DNA from: Bacillota bacterium
Lineage (GTDB): Bacteria > Bacillota > Dehalobacteriia > UBA4068
Assembly: GCA_024679955.1 (NCBI GenBank)
Contig: JAILCQ010000030.1
Span: 50,030 to 114,029 of the forward strand
DNA: 64,000 nucleotides
Direction of reading: 5' to 3'
The translations under genes and the position numbers were made by a program. This document shows, piece after piece, positions 40,743 through 49,928 of this stretch. The notes beneath the pieces were generated by a model, which was given only the letters and a program-made list of their open reading frames with translations, ran no database searches and was not told the DNA's origin. Every line of letters begins with the position of its first letter. The first letter of the stretch is position 1.

Positions 40743-40991
40743 CTACAAGGTTTGGGGAATATAATCGCCGTTTTCCAACGCATACAGATGATAACCCGGC
40801 TCCGCCTCCTGCAGCAGCCCGTCCAATTGGGCCCGGTCCTGGGTTTTGAGTTTGATGGCGAAACCGCAGCCGCTGGTGATTTGCCGGGGCGTGGGCATCA
40901 ATTGCGACTGAAACATCCCCTTCAGCCGTTTTTCCATGGCGATGGCCTGATGCGTGGAGTCAAAGGTGATCACAAAACAACCGCTAGCCAT
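40743..40991 (-). CDS. DUF3343 family protein
   Basis: CFVITFDSTHQAIAMEKRLKGMFQSQLMPTPRQITSGCGFAIKLK. Confidence 0.85.
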   Translation of the reverse strand: MASGCFVITFDSTHQAIAMEKRLKGMFQSQLMPTPRQITSGCGFAIKLKTQDRAQLDGLLQEAEPGYHLYALENGDYIPQTL

Positions 40992-41006
40992 AGTCGCTCC
41001 TTATCC

Positions 41007-41591
41007 TTAAATAAAGATGCAATTGGCGGCGTTGTTCATTTTCTCCACAAACATAAACATATTGCCCACTTTGCCGATGGCCAAACGTTCGCTCAGATCA
41101 TAGAAATTCAGGCAAGCGCCGCAAGCAAAGATCTCCACACCCTGTGCTTCCAACGTGGCCAAAGTATCCAGTACCGGGCTGTCCTGGCAAGCCAGGAATA
41201 CGCCGCCGTTGACGAAAATCAGGGATTGGGGTTTGGGATTGGCTTCCGTCAAAGCATACAGATAGCTCTTCATCAGGTTTTCGCCCAATTCGTCGCTGCC
41301 TTTGCCGAAGGTCTTGGCGCTTACCACCACCACCGGCCGTTTGCTGTCTTCCCCGCCGTCACTGCCGGCATGTTTCTGCAGATGCACCACATAGACGCCG
41401 TCTTCCGTCTCGGAAGAAAAGCCCAGGCCTTTGTCTTCGGCATAAGAGCGCAAATTGTTGAAAGCCACCGCATTGTCTACCCGGACGGTCAAAATGCCTT
41501 CCGTAAAAGTGTCCAGTATCTTTTTGGATTCAATGATCGGTTTGGGACATTGCCAACCTATGGCGTTCAATTCTTTTTGTTCCATTTTCAT
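41007..41591 (-). CDS. yedF: Sulfurtransferase-like selenium metabolism protein YedF
   Basis: TusA-like NAIGWQCPKPIIESKK plus C-terminal DsrE-like FVNGGVFLACQDSPVLDTLATLEAQGVEIFACGACLNFYDL. Confidence 0.9.
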   Translation of the reverse strand: MKMEQKELNAIGWQCPKPIIESKKILDTFTEGILTVRVDNAVAFNNLRSYAEDKGLGFSSETEDGVYVVHLQKHAGSDGGEDSKRPVVVVSAKTFGKGSDELGENLMKSYLYALTEANPKPQSLIFVNGGVFLACQDSPVLDTLATLEAQGVEIFACGACLNFYDLSERLAIGKVGNMFMFVEKMNNAANCIFI

Positions 41592-41697
41592 ACCCTACCT
41601 TATCTGTAGTTTCGTTTATCTGGTTTATTCCATGGTAGTATACATTCTTTTTCCGTACACATGCATGGATACATCGGCTTCGTATTTATTATACTCA

Positions 41698-43020
41698 TTA
41701 AAATATAGAATCACAATCCTTTTTTCGTGAATATAATGTTTTTCCCTGGCTGGCTGTCAGGTTCAAGGCGCAAAAGGGGATCAGCGACCGGTCCGGCCGG
41801 GCCACATAAACCCGGCAGCGGCGCAAACGCTGCAAATCCAGGCTCAGGCCGTCCTGAAAGGCCATGGCGGAAAGGGAAAAGCCGTTTTGCACCCGTTGAT
41901 CCAGCCAGGTGGGGAAAGAGCAGCACCAGGCGCCGTCCCGGTGGCCGCTTTGCCAATTGACGGCCAGGTGGCGGCGGGAGCGGTCCATACCGCCGCAGCA
42001 GCCGCCGCTGCCTACGGAAACCACCTTTTGCCCGTCGTAAATAAAGCTGCCCTGAAAAGCGCATAACGGATGGGCGGTGGCCAAGGGGCTAAAATGTTCC
42101 CGGCGCAGCAAGCCCCGGCTTTGCGCCGTCAATTGCCGCATACATTCGTCCAGCGTGGGGCCGGCGGCCAGGCCGGGATGGCGGCCGCTGTAGCATACCG
42201 GCTGCAAATGCAGCCCGCGGATATGGGGCAGGTTTTCCAGCATCAAAAAAAAGCAGGGGCCGATCTGCTCCATGTTGACCCCGGATACCGCCGTAAAGGC
42301 CAACACCACCGGCAGCTTGGCCCGGCGGCAGGCGGCCAAGGCCGCCATTTTGATATCCAGCAGCTTTTCGCCCCGCAACGTTTGATACACTTGGTCGTCC
42401 AGGCCATCGAATTGCAGAAAAACCGCGGACAAGCCCGCCGCCGCCAAAGTTTCAGCATACCGAGCCTCCCCAGCCAGGCGTTTGCCGTTGGTATTCAACT
42501 GCACATAGGGAAAGCCTTTGTCCCGGGCCAGGGCGATGATTTGCGGCAAATCCCGGCGCAAAGTGGGCTCGCCGCCGGAAAGCTGCAGATTGTAGGGCTG
42601 CCTGCCCTGGCTGCGCTGCAGCAAAAAATCCAACATGGATGTGATTTGCGATAGATCCGGCGGCGGATCCGCCCCTTCCCCGGAGGCCGCGTAGCAATAG
42701 GGGCAATGCTGGTCGCAATCGCCGGTCAGTTCCAGCAATACGCAGCAGGCGTCCTGCAAATGGGCCTGGCAAATGCCGCAATCAAAGGGGCAGCCCCAAA
42801 GGGCAGGCCGCTCCCAGGGGCCGGCCTGCGCTTCCCCGCCCTGCCGCAGCCAGGCCAGATACCCGTCCTCGTCCTGCCAGATCAGACGGCTGAAAGCGCC
42901 GTGTTCCGGGCATATCTTTTCCAAATATACCCGATGCTCCCGGGCGACGATCTGCGCCGGCAAGCGGGTCAAACATACCGGACACAAACTGGCCGTGCGT
43001 TCCAGTATTTTTTCCCCCAT
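41698..43020 (-). CDS. Radical SAM protein, probable TrsS-type
   Basis: CPVCLTRLPAQ...CPEHG zinc-like N-terminus, GCPFDCGICQ, ELTGDCDQHCPYCYA (CxxxCxxC), NLQLSGGEPTLRRDL. Confidence 0.85.
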   Translation of the reverse strand: MGEKILERTASLCPVCLTRLPAQIVAREHRVYLEKICPEHGAFSRLIWQDEDGYLAWLRQGGEAQAGPWERPALWGCPFDCGICQAHLQDACCVLLELTGDCDQHCPYCYAASGEGADPPPDLSQITSMLDFLLQRSQGRQPYNLQLSGGEPTLRRDLPQIIALARDKGFPYVQLNTNGKRLAGEARYAETLAAAGLSAVFLQFDGLDDQVYQTLRGEKLLDIKMAALAACRRAKLPVVLAFTAVSGVNMEQIGPCFFLMLENLPHIRGLHLQPVCYSGRHPGLAAGPTLDECMRQLTAQSRGLLRREHFSPLATAHPLCAFQGSFIYDGQKVVSVGSGGCCGGMDRSRRHLAVNWQSGHRDGAWCCSFPTWLDQRVQNGFSLSAMAFQDGLSLDLQRLRRCRVYVARPDRSLIPFCALNLTASQGKTLYSRKKDCDSIF

Positions 43021-43242
43021 TTATTTTTCCTCCAAAATCATTTCCACCTCCGCCACTTTGCCCAAAGCGGTCTCTTCATCCAGATAGGGCTGGCCGCAGC
43101 GGGGGCAGCGCAACAAAAGCGTGGAAAAGGTGCTGTCCATATAGGAAACATGGGTTTTTGCCGAGCGCAAAGGCATTTGGCAAGAACAGCAAAGCAAACC
43201 GTCGCTGTTTTCTATCAAATCTTCCGTTTTTATTTCATTCAT
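43021..43242 (-). CDS. Small CxxC redox/zinc-ribbon protein (DVU_1557-like)
   Basis: MNEIKTEDLIENSDGLLCCSCQMPLRSAKTHVSYMDSTFSTLLLRCPRCGQPYLDEETALGKVAEVEMILEEK; stop abuts the radical SAM start. Confidence 0.75.
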   Translation of the reverse strand: MNEIKTEDLIENSDGLLCCSCQMPLRSAKTHVSYMDSTFSTLLLRCPRCGQPYLDEETALGKVAEVEMILEEK

Positions 43243-43473
43243 GGCATTTTCTCCCATTTTCTCCGGCGGGCCCGGCTTGCTTTGGCAACAGCGCCAAAAG
43301 CATAGACAAACCGGAAGCCGCGATCTGGCCAAGCTCCATTCCGGCTTGGCAACGGCGCATTTATTATAGCATATTTTTCCCCGGCGGCAAACGGCCCCAC
43401 GGTTGAAAAAAAGGCCTGGGCATGCTATATTTTTAGCATGACCGGCAGATTTTTTCCATAAAAGGAGGCCGTC

Positions 43474-44178
43474 ATGCATAATAAAACCTATGTTCGCGGC
43501 AAAAAGACTTTGGCCGTTTTGTCCGCTTTGCTTTTGGCGATCTATTGCTTTCTGGTTATTTGCCTGTTTTTCAGCCAAACGCCGGATACCGTAAAGGCTA
43601 TCCCTGCCTACAGCGGCGCGCCCTATGTGGAAATCAACGGCAATCGCCCCGGCTTCACCCGGGCGGATCTGACCACAAAGGCTTATGAAAGCTACAGCGA
43701 CCTGGACATACTGGGCCGCTGCGGCATGGCCAGGGCCAATCTGGGCCGGGAAACCATGCCCCGGGGCGAAAGAAGCCCCATCGGCCAAATCAAGCCTTCC
43801 GGCTGGCATACCGTCAAATATGACGGTATAGACGGCAAATATCTGTACAACCGCTGTCATCTGATCGCCTACTGTCTAAGCGGGGAAAATGCCAATGAAA
43901 AGAACCTGATCACCGGCACCCGTTATTTGAACACCCAGGGCATGCTGGCTTTTGAAAACATGGTTGCCGACTATATCACGGAAACCGGCAATCATGTGCT
44001 GTACCGGGTGACGCCGGTATTTCACGGCGTGAATTTGCTGGCCACCGGGGTGCAGATCGAAGCTCTGTCCGTAGAAGACCGGGGCGAAGGCATTTGCTTC
44101 AACGTGTTCCTGTATAATGTGCAGCCCGGCATCGTCATCGATTACCGTGACGGCGAAAGTCGGCCGGCGGAAAACTGA
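43474..44178 (+). CDS. Exported DNA/RNA non-specific endonuclease (NucA/EndA-like)
   Basis: N-terminal TM/signal, YLYNRCHLIAYCLSGENANEKNLITGTRYLNTQGMLAFENMVADYI (DRGH-like NRCH site). Confidence 0.88.
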   Translation: MHNKTYVRGKKTLAVLSALLLAIYCFLVICLFFSQTPDTVKAIPAYSGAPYVEINGNRPGFTRADLTTKAYESYSDLDILGRCGMARANLGRETMPRGERSPIGQIKPSGWHTVKYDGIDGKYLYNRCHLIAYCLSGENANEKNLITGTRYLNTQGMLAFENMVADYITETGNHVLYRVTPVFHGVNLLATGVQIEALSVEDRGEGICFNVFLYNVQPGIVIDYRDGESRPAEN

Positions 44179-44250
44179 ACCGCCGGAAAAAACCGGCAAA
44201 GAAACCCGGATAAGCAGACCGGATACGGAGCCGATCGAAAGGAGATACCC

Positions 44251-44988
44251 ATGCTTACAGAAGAGTTGATTGCTTATGCGGCGGAACAGGCAGGAGATTT
44301 GCAGCTGACCGATATGGTTTTGGGCGTCGGTTATACGGCGGTACGTTTTTCCCCGGAACATTGCGGCGTTTGCTATACCTTCCGGGAAGAATTGGGCTTT
44401 TCCTGCGGCGTATTGGATCGGGCGGGAAGCTATGCCGGCGTCCAGGCCACGGATATATTGCAATGGGCCGCCTCCAAACTGCCGGCCCGGGCCAGCGTGG
44501 GCCTGGCGGCCATCAACGCTTTGCTGAACCGGGGCTACCCCGAAGGGGAAAACATCGGCGACGCGGTTTCCTGCAGCAGCGAAGATACGGTGGGGATGAT
44601 CGGCTTTTTCTGTCCTTTGGCCGCAAAATTCAGAAACCTGGCCAAAGACTTCTATATTTTTGAAAAGCGCCCGGCTCCCGGCCCCCATATCCACGCCGCC
44701 GAAGAAATGGACGCCCTGCTGCCCCGTTGCGATATCGTGGTGCTCAGCGCCACCACCCTGGCCAATCACACCGCCGAACGCATTTTGTCCCTGTGCGGCA
44801 AGGCCAGGGAAATCATCATGGTCGGCGCTTCCACGCCCATGGCCGGGCCGGTACTGCGGCGTTATGGCGTGACCATGCTGGCCGGCACGGAGATTTGCGA
44901 CGGCGACCTGGCCATGCGCATCGTGGCCCAGGGCGGCGGCGGTATGGATCTGGGACGGGCCGGCCGCAAAACGCTGCTGCGCATCTGA
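44251..44988 (+). CDS. DUF364/DUF4213 Rossmann-like protein (putative metal chelation)
   Basis: GVQATDILQWAASKLPARASVGLAAINALLNR ... CDIVVLSATTLANHTAERIL...IIMVGASTPMAGPVLRRYGVTMLAG. Confidence 0.8.
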   Translation: MLTEELIAYAAEQAGDLQLTDMVLGVGYTAVRFSPEHCGVCYTFREELGFSCGVLDRAGSYAGVQATDILQWAASKLPARASVGLAAINALLNRGYPEGENIGDAVSCSSEDTVGMIGFFCPLAAKFRNLAKDFYIFEKRPAPGPHIHAAEEMDALLPRCDIVVLSATTLANHTAERILSLCGKAREIIMVGASTPMAGPVLRRYGVTMLAGTEICDGDLAMRIVAQGGGGMDLGRAGRKTLLRI

Positions 44989-45246
44989 GAGGGATGCGGG
45001 GGCTCCATGGCCGGGTGCAGCCTGCCGGGATAACCGGCTGCCCGGCCTGAAAAAAGAAATTTTCGCGGATAATAAAAATTTTCCGTTTTTCTCGTTTGCT
45101 TGACGGCCGCTATATGATATAATTATAGAATCGGTTATACTATCGGTTTTGCCTGGGCAAGCCATAAACGCCGTTTTTTACAGAAAATCGCCCCGCCGCC
45201 GCCGAATCACCGGCGCAAACGGCAGGGCAAAGAAGGGAGATATCCT

Positions 45247-45723
45247 ATGAAAAATCTGCTTCAACTCATTGAAAACGATAGCAAATTGACGGCTGAGCAA
45301 CTGGCGGTTATGCTGGATACCGATGTGGCGGAAGTAAAAGAATCGATTAAAGCCTTTGAGGATCAAGGCATTATTTTGGCATACAAAACCATCATCGACT
45401 GGGACAAAACCGACCGGGAATATGTCACCGCTTTGATCGAACTGAAAGTCGCCCCGCAACGGGACAAAGGCTTTGAACGGATCGCCGAAAAAATCTACAA
45501 CTATCCGGAAGTGCAAAGCGTGTATCTGATGTCCGGCAGCTATGATCTGGCCGTGATCCTGGAAGGGCATACCATGAAGGAAGTGGCCTATTTTGTCGCC
45601 AAAAAGCTGGCGCCCTTGGAATCCATCGTTTCCACAGCCACCCATTTCGTTTTGCGCAAATACAAAGACGAAGGCGTTATCTTTGACAATATTGAAATCG
45701 ACGAGAGAGGAAACTGTATATAA
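45247..45723 (+). CDS. Lrp/AsnC family transcriptional regulator
   Basis: HTH LLQLIENDSKLTAEQLAVMLDTDVAEVKESIKAFEDQGII and RAM-like C-terminus; directly abuts the aminotransferase. Confidence 0.9.
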   Translation: MKNLLQLIENDSKLTAEQLAVMLDTDVAEVKESIKAFEDQGIILAYKTIIDWDKTDREYVTALIELKVAPQRDKGFERIAEKIYNYPEVQSVYLMSGSYDLAVILEGHTMKEVAYFVAKKLAPLESIVSTATHFVLRKYKDEGVIFDNIEIDERGNCI

Positions 45724-46905
45724 ATGCTGAATTATAACGACATTCTGTCGAATAAAGTACAGAATATCAAGCCGTCCGGCATCCGAAAATTTTTCGATAT
45801 CCTGGACGACATGAAAGACGTCATTTCTCTGACCGTAGGACAGCCGGATTTCGTCACCCCCTGGCATATCCGCGAAGCCGGCATCGAAAGCCTGGAAAAA
45901 GGGAAAACCTATTACACCTCCAACAGCGGCTCCATGGAACTGCGGGAAGAGATCTCCCGCTATTTATACCGGCGCTTCAACCTGAATTACAGCGCCAAAG
46001 ACGAAATCATCGTCACCGTGGGCGGCAGCGAGGCCATCGATATCGCCATCCGCGCCCTGCTCAATCCGGGAGACGAGGTCATCATACCGGCCCCCTGCTT
46101 CGTTTGCTACGAACCCATGGTAGATTTGGCCGGCGGCAAGGCGGTGGTCGTCGCCACCCAGGAAAAGGATTGCTTTAAGCTGACCGCCGACGCTTTGCGG
46201 CAGGCCATCACCCCCAAGACCAAGCTGCTGATCCTGCCCTACCCCAACAACCCCACCGGCGCGATCATGACAACGGAAGATCTGGAAGCTCTGGCGGAAG
46301 TATTGCGGCCTACCAATATCATGGTTTTGGCCGACGAGATCTATGCGGAGCTGACCTATGGCCGCAAGCACGTTTCCATCGCCACCCTGGACGGTATGCG
46401 GGAACGCACCATCATCGCCAGCGGTTTTTCCAAGGCCTATGCCATGACCGGCTGGCGTATGGGCTACACCCTGGCCCCGCGGGAAATCTCCCAGCAAATG
46501 CTGAAGATCCATCAGTTCGCCATCATGTGCGCCCCCACCACCAGCCAACACGCGGCCATCGAGGCCATGCGGGAAGGGGACGAGGATATCGCCAATATGC
46601 GGGACGAATACAATCGCCGCCGCCGCTATATCGTCAACAGCCTCAAAGGCATCCATTTGGATTGCTTCGAGCCGGAAGGCGCGTTTTACGTGTTTCCCAA
46701 TATCGGTGGCTACGGCATGAGCAGCGAAACGTTTTGCGAACGCCTGCTCTTTGAAGAAGGCGTGGCCATCGTGCCGGGAACGGCTTTCGGCGCCTGCGGC
46801 GAAGGCTTCGCCCGTATCTCCTACGCCTACTCCGTAAGCCATATCGCTTTGGCTTTGGACAAAATCGAAAAATTCCTCACCCGGATACAAGCGGAAAAAA
46901 AATAA
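45724..46905 (+). CDS. Pyridoxal phosphate-dependent aminotransferase class I/II
   Basis: ISLTVGQPDFVTPWHIREA, PYPNNPTGAIM, ASGFSKAYAMTGWRMGYT. Confidence 0.95.
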   Translation: MLNYNDILSNKVQNIKPSGIRKFFDILDDMKDVISLTVGQPDFVTPWHIREAGIESLEKGKTYYTSNSGSMELREEISRYLYRRFNLNYSAKDEIIVTVGGSEAIDIAIRALLNPGDEVIIPAPCFVCYEPMVDLAGGKAVVVATQEKDCFKLTADALRQAITPKTKLLILPYPNNPTGAIMTTEDLEALAEVLRPTNIMVLADEIYAELTYGRKHVSIATLDGMRERTIIASGFSKAYAMTGWRMGYTLAPREISQQMLKIHQFAIMCAPTTSQHAAIEAMREGDEDIANMRDEYNRRRRYIVNSLKGIHLDCFEPEGAFYVFPNIGGYGMSSETFCERLLFEEGVAIVPGTAFGACGEGFARISYAYSVSHIALALDKIEKFLTRIQAEKK

Positions 46906-46932
46906 AACGCCGGTGAAAACGGCGCAACCCAG

Positions 46933-46958
46933 GGGACGGCCTAGGCCGTCCCTTTTTT
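46933..46958 (+). terminator. Rho-independent terminator
   Basis: GGGACGGCC-TA-GGCCGTCCC followed by TTTTTT. Confidence 0.88.
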
Positions 46959-46982
46959 CCGGCCGGAAGCGCCGGCCCGGTT

Positions 46983-48023
46983 TCATATATCATCCAAAAA
47001 CATGCGAAAGGCCGTGGGCAAAGCGTAGCTTTGCCGCATTTCCGCCAAAGCGGCCCAGGCAAACCCTTCCGCCATATGGGCGCACTGTATATGATAGCAG
47101 ACCATTTGCCAACGGATATGGGTAAACACATGTTCTTTGTGGATCTCCCGCTGCATAAGCGAAGGCTCTACGCCCCAGGACGCCGCCTGGGCCAAAGCCG
47201 CCGCCGGCGACAAAGTCCCCGCCACATTGGGCAACTGCCATAGGCCGGACAGCAAGCCTTCTCCCTCCCGTCTTTGCAGCGCCACTTTGTCCTGGCAGCG
47301 CAATAAAAACACGGTGCGTTGTTCCAGCCGTTTTTCCCGTTTGGGCAGGCGCGCCGGCAACTCCGCCACGGAGCCCCGGGCATAGGCCAGGCACAGGCCC
47401 TGCACGGGGCAAAGGGCGCATTTGGCAGATTTGGGCGTGCAAACCGTGGCCCCCAATTCCATCAGCGCCTGGGTAAAATCGCCGCAGGCCCCCGCCGGAT
47501 ATACCGCTTCCAATTCCTGCTTCACCTGCTTTTTTACCTGGGGCATATCCACCGGCCTATGGTCGTCCGTCATCCGGGCCCGCCAGCGCAATACATTGCC
47601 GTCCACCGCCGCCACCGGCAATTCAAAGCAAATCGAGGCAATGGCCCCGGCGGTATAGGGACCCACGCCGGGCAAGGCCAAAATGCCTGCGTAGGTTTGT
47701 GGAAAAACGCCGCCGTTTTCCCGGACGATTTGCCTGGCCGCCTTCTGCAGATTGCGGGCGCGGCTGTAATAGCCCAGGCCTTCCCATAGTTTCAACACCT
47801 GTTCTTCCTCTGCTTGGGCCAAAGCGAAAACCGTAGGCAGCGCCGCTAAAAAACGCCGGAAATAGGGACGTACCGCCTCCGCCCGGGTTTGCTGCAGCAT
47901 GATTTCCGATACCCAGACAGGATAGGGCTCCCGATTCTGCCGCCAGGGCAGATCCCGGGCGCATTGGCGATACCAATCCACCAATATGGACGCTGCTTTT
48001 TGATCTTTCGCATAAGATTCCAT
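46983..48023 (-). CDS. mutY: A/G-specific adenine glycosylase
   Basis: RDLPWRQNREPYPVWVSEIMLQQTRAEAV, LPGVGPYTAGAIASICFELPVAAVDGNVLR, C-X6-C-X2-C-X5-C cluster, NUDIX-like C-terminus. Confidence 0.95.
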   Translation of the reverse strand: MESYAKDQKAASILVDWYRQCARDLPWRQNREPYPVWVSEIMLQQTRAEAVRPYFRRFLAALPTVFALAQAEEEQVLKLWEGLGYYSRARNLQKAARQIVRENGGVFPQTYAGILALPGVGPYTAGAIASICFELPVAAVDGNVLRWRARMTDDHRPVDMPQVKKQVKQELEAVYPAGACGDFTQALMELGATVCTPKSAKCALCPVQGLCLAYARGSVAELPARLPKREKRLEQRTVFLLRCQDKVALQRREGEGLLSGLWQLPNVAGTLSPAAALAQAASWGVEPSLMQREIHKEHVFTHIRWQMVCYHIQCAHMAEGFAWAALAEMRQSYALPTAFRMFLDDI

Positions 48024-48193
48024 AGCCGACCTCATATTTATCGACGGTTTGCCGATCTGCCTCTTGATTCGCTGTATGGCCTCATTATATAAGACCTTTT
48101 GGAGAAAAACAAGCCGCCGCCAGATAGCGCTTGCCGCTCCGGGAACGTTTGCCTTCGTTTGCCAGTCATAGTATAATAATAAAGTCTGGAGGT

Positions 48194-49126
48194 ATGCCTA
48201 TGTACGGTACAACGCCTATCCGGCAAACGGCGGTTTTCGCCTGTGCCTTGGCGCTGGTGTGGATACTGTTATCCGCCGTATGTCCCTGCGCCTATGCCAA
48301 TATGGCGGCGCCGGCTCCGGCGGATGTCGCCTCCTCCGTCACCTTTGCCCAAAACGACAGCATTGCCGTACGGTCGGAGGTTTTGGATATTGCCGTCCAC
48401 GGCGGCAAAGCGGATATCACCGCTACCTATACCATGGAAAACATGACCGGCAAGCCGGTTTCCACGCCCGCGATGTTCCTGGCCCCCCATATGGAAGACG
48501 GCAGCGTGAGCCTGACGGTAAACGGCCAGGCAGCGGATTTTGCCGTGGAAAGCTATGCTTTGCCTTACGGCGCTGCTGTGGCTGCCAGGGATTGGCGATA
48601 CGTGGTGCTGACGGAAACTGGCGCGGCCGCCGAAGCCGGCGGGGGAACCGTGGACAGCGTCAGCTTTACCATGGATTTTCTGCCTGGGGAACGCTATGTG
48701 GTGACGGTATCCTACGCCTATCGACTGGGCGGCTACCCCGATTATGATTTCAATGTAAAAATGGGGCGCATCGAGTATTATCTGACCCCGGCGGCCCTGT
48801 GGAAGGATTTTGAAAACCTAACCGTCAATCTGTATCTGGACGAGGATATGCCGGTGCTGGCCGACAGCAATTTGCCCTTTGAAAAAGTCGCGCCACGGGT
48901 ATATCGATACGTTTCATCGACGCTGCCTGCGGAAAACCTGACCATCGTCATCGATGAAAACCGCTGGCAAACGATAGCCGGTTTTTTCCGCAGCCCCTAT
49001 CTGCCGGTGATGCTGCTGTACGCCGCGCCGTTTCTGCTGATCCTGGCGGCGGCGGTACTGACCCTGGTTCTCTTGCACCGGCGCAGAAAGCACAAATGCG
49101 GCGAGCTGCCTCCCAAAAGGCAATAA
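48194..49126 (+). CDS. Exported, C-terminally membrane-anchored hypothetical protein
   Basis: Signal peptide, beta-rich extracellular region, C-terminal TM helix followed by RRRKHK; GGAGGT RBS. Confidence 0.7.
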   Translation: MPMYGTTPIRQTAVFACALALVWILLSAVCPCAYANMAAPAPADVASSVTFAQNDSIAVRSEVLDIAVHGGKADITATYTMENMTGKPVSTPAMFLAPHMEDGSVSLTVNGQAADFAVESYALPYGAAVAARDWRYVVLTETGAAAEAGGGTVDSVSFTMDFLPGERYVVTVSYAYRLGGYPDYDFNVKMGRIEYYLTPAALWKDFENLTVNLYLDEDMPVLADSNLPFEKVAPRVYRYVSSTLPAENLTIVIDENRWQTIAGFFRSPYLPVMLLYAAPFLLILAAAVLTLVLLHRRRKHKCGELPPKRQ

Positions 49127-49220
49127 AAAACGACGCTGAGCAACGGTCAGCCGTTCCGGAAGCGATTATGCCGCTTGCCGGACAAAAAAAATAAGAATCT
49201 TTTGAACGAGGAACAAAACC

Positions 49221-49928
49221 ATGTTGAAAATCGAGCATTTGACCAAGACCTTCGGTACCAAAAAAGCGGTGGACGATTTATCCCTGCATATTCAACCGGG
49301 AGAAATTTACGGCTTTATCGGCCACAACGGCGCGGGAAAAACCACCACCCTCAAAAGCGTGGTGGGCATACTGCAGTTTGACGAAGGGAACATCACCATC
49401 AACGGCACGTCCATCCGGGAAGATCCGCTGACATGCAAAAAGCAATTTGCCTATATACCGGATTCCCCGGATCTGTACGATTTTATGAGCGGTATCAAGT
49501 ACCTGAACTTTGTGGCGGATATTTTTGCCATCCCCGCCCAAGAACGGCAGGAAAAGATCCGTACCTACGCCGGTTTGCTTGAGCTCACCGGCGATCTGGC
49601 CCAGCCGGTCTCCGCCTATTCCCACGGCATGAAGCAAAAGCTGGCCGTCATCGCCGCCTGGCTCCATTCCCCCAAGCTGATCGTGATGGACGAGCCTTTT
49701 GTCGGCCTGGACCCCAAGGCCTCGCATCTGCTCAAGCAAATGATGCGGGAACATTGCGACGGGGGCGGGGCCATCTTCTTCTCCACCCATGTGCTGGAAG
49801 TGGCGGAAAAGCTCTGCGACAAGGTGGCCATCATCAAGCAGGGCAAGCTGATCAAAGCCGGCACCATGGAGGAAGTGAAAGGCGACGACAGCCTGGAAGA
49901 AGTCTTCTTGGAACTGGAGGCGGAATAA
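49221..49928 (+). CDS. ABC transporter ATP-binding protein
   Basis: GFIGHNGAGKTTTLKSVVGIL, AYSHGMKQKLAVIAAWLHSPKLIVMDEPFVGLD. Confidence 0.95.
   Translation: MLKIEHLTKTFGTKKAVDDLSLHIQPGEIYGFIGHNGAGKTTTLKSVVGILQFDEGNITINGTSIREDPLTCKKQFAYIPDSPDLYDFMSGIKYLNFVADIFAIPAQERQEKIRTYAGLLELTGDLAQPVSAYSHGMKQKLAVIAAWLHSPKLIVMDEPFVGLDPKASHLLKQMMREHCDGGGAIFFSTHVLEVAEKLCDKVAIIKQGKLIKAGTMEEVKGDDSLEEVFLELEAE

Noticed and set aside
41698-43020. Selenoprotein with in-frame TGA in the radical SAM gene
   Set aside because: The ORF is continuous with no internal TGA; no SECIS-like requirement.
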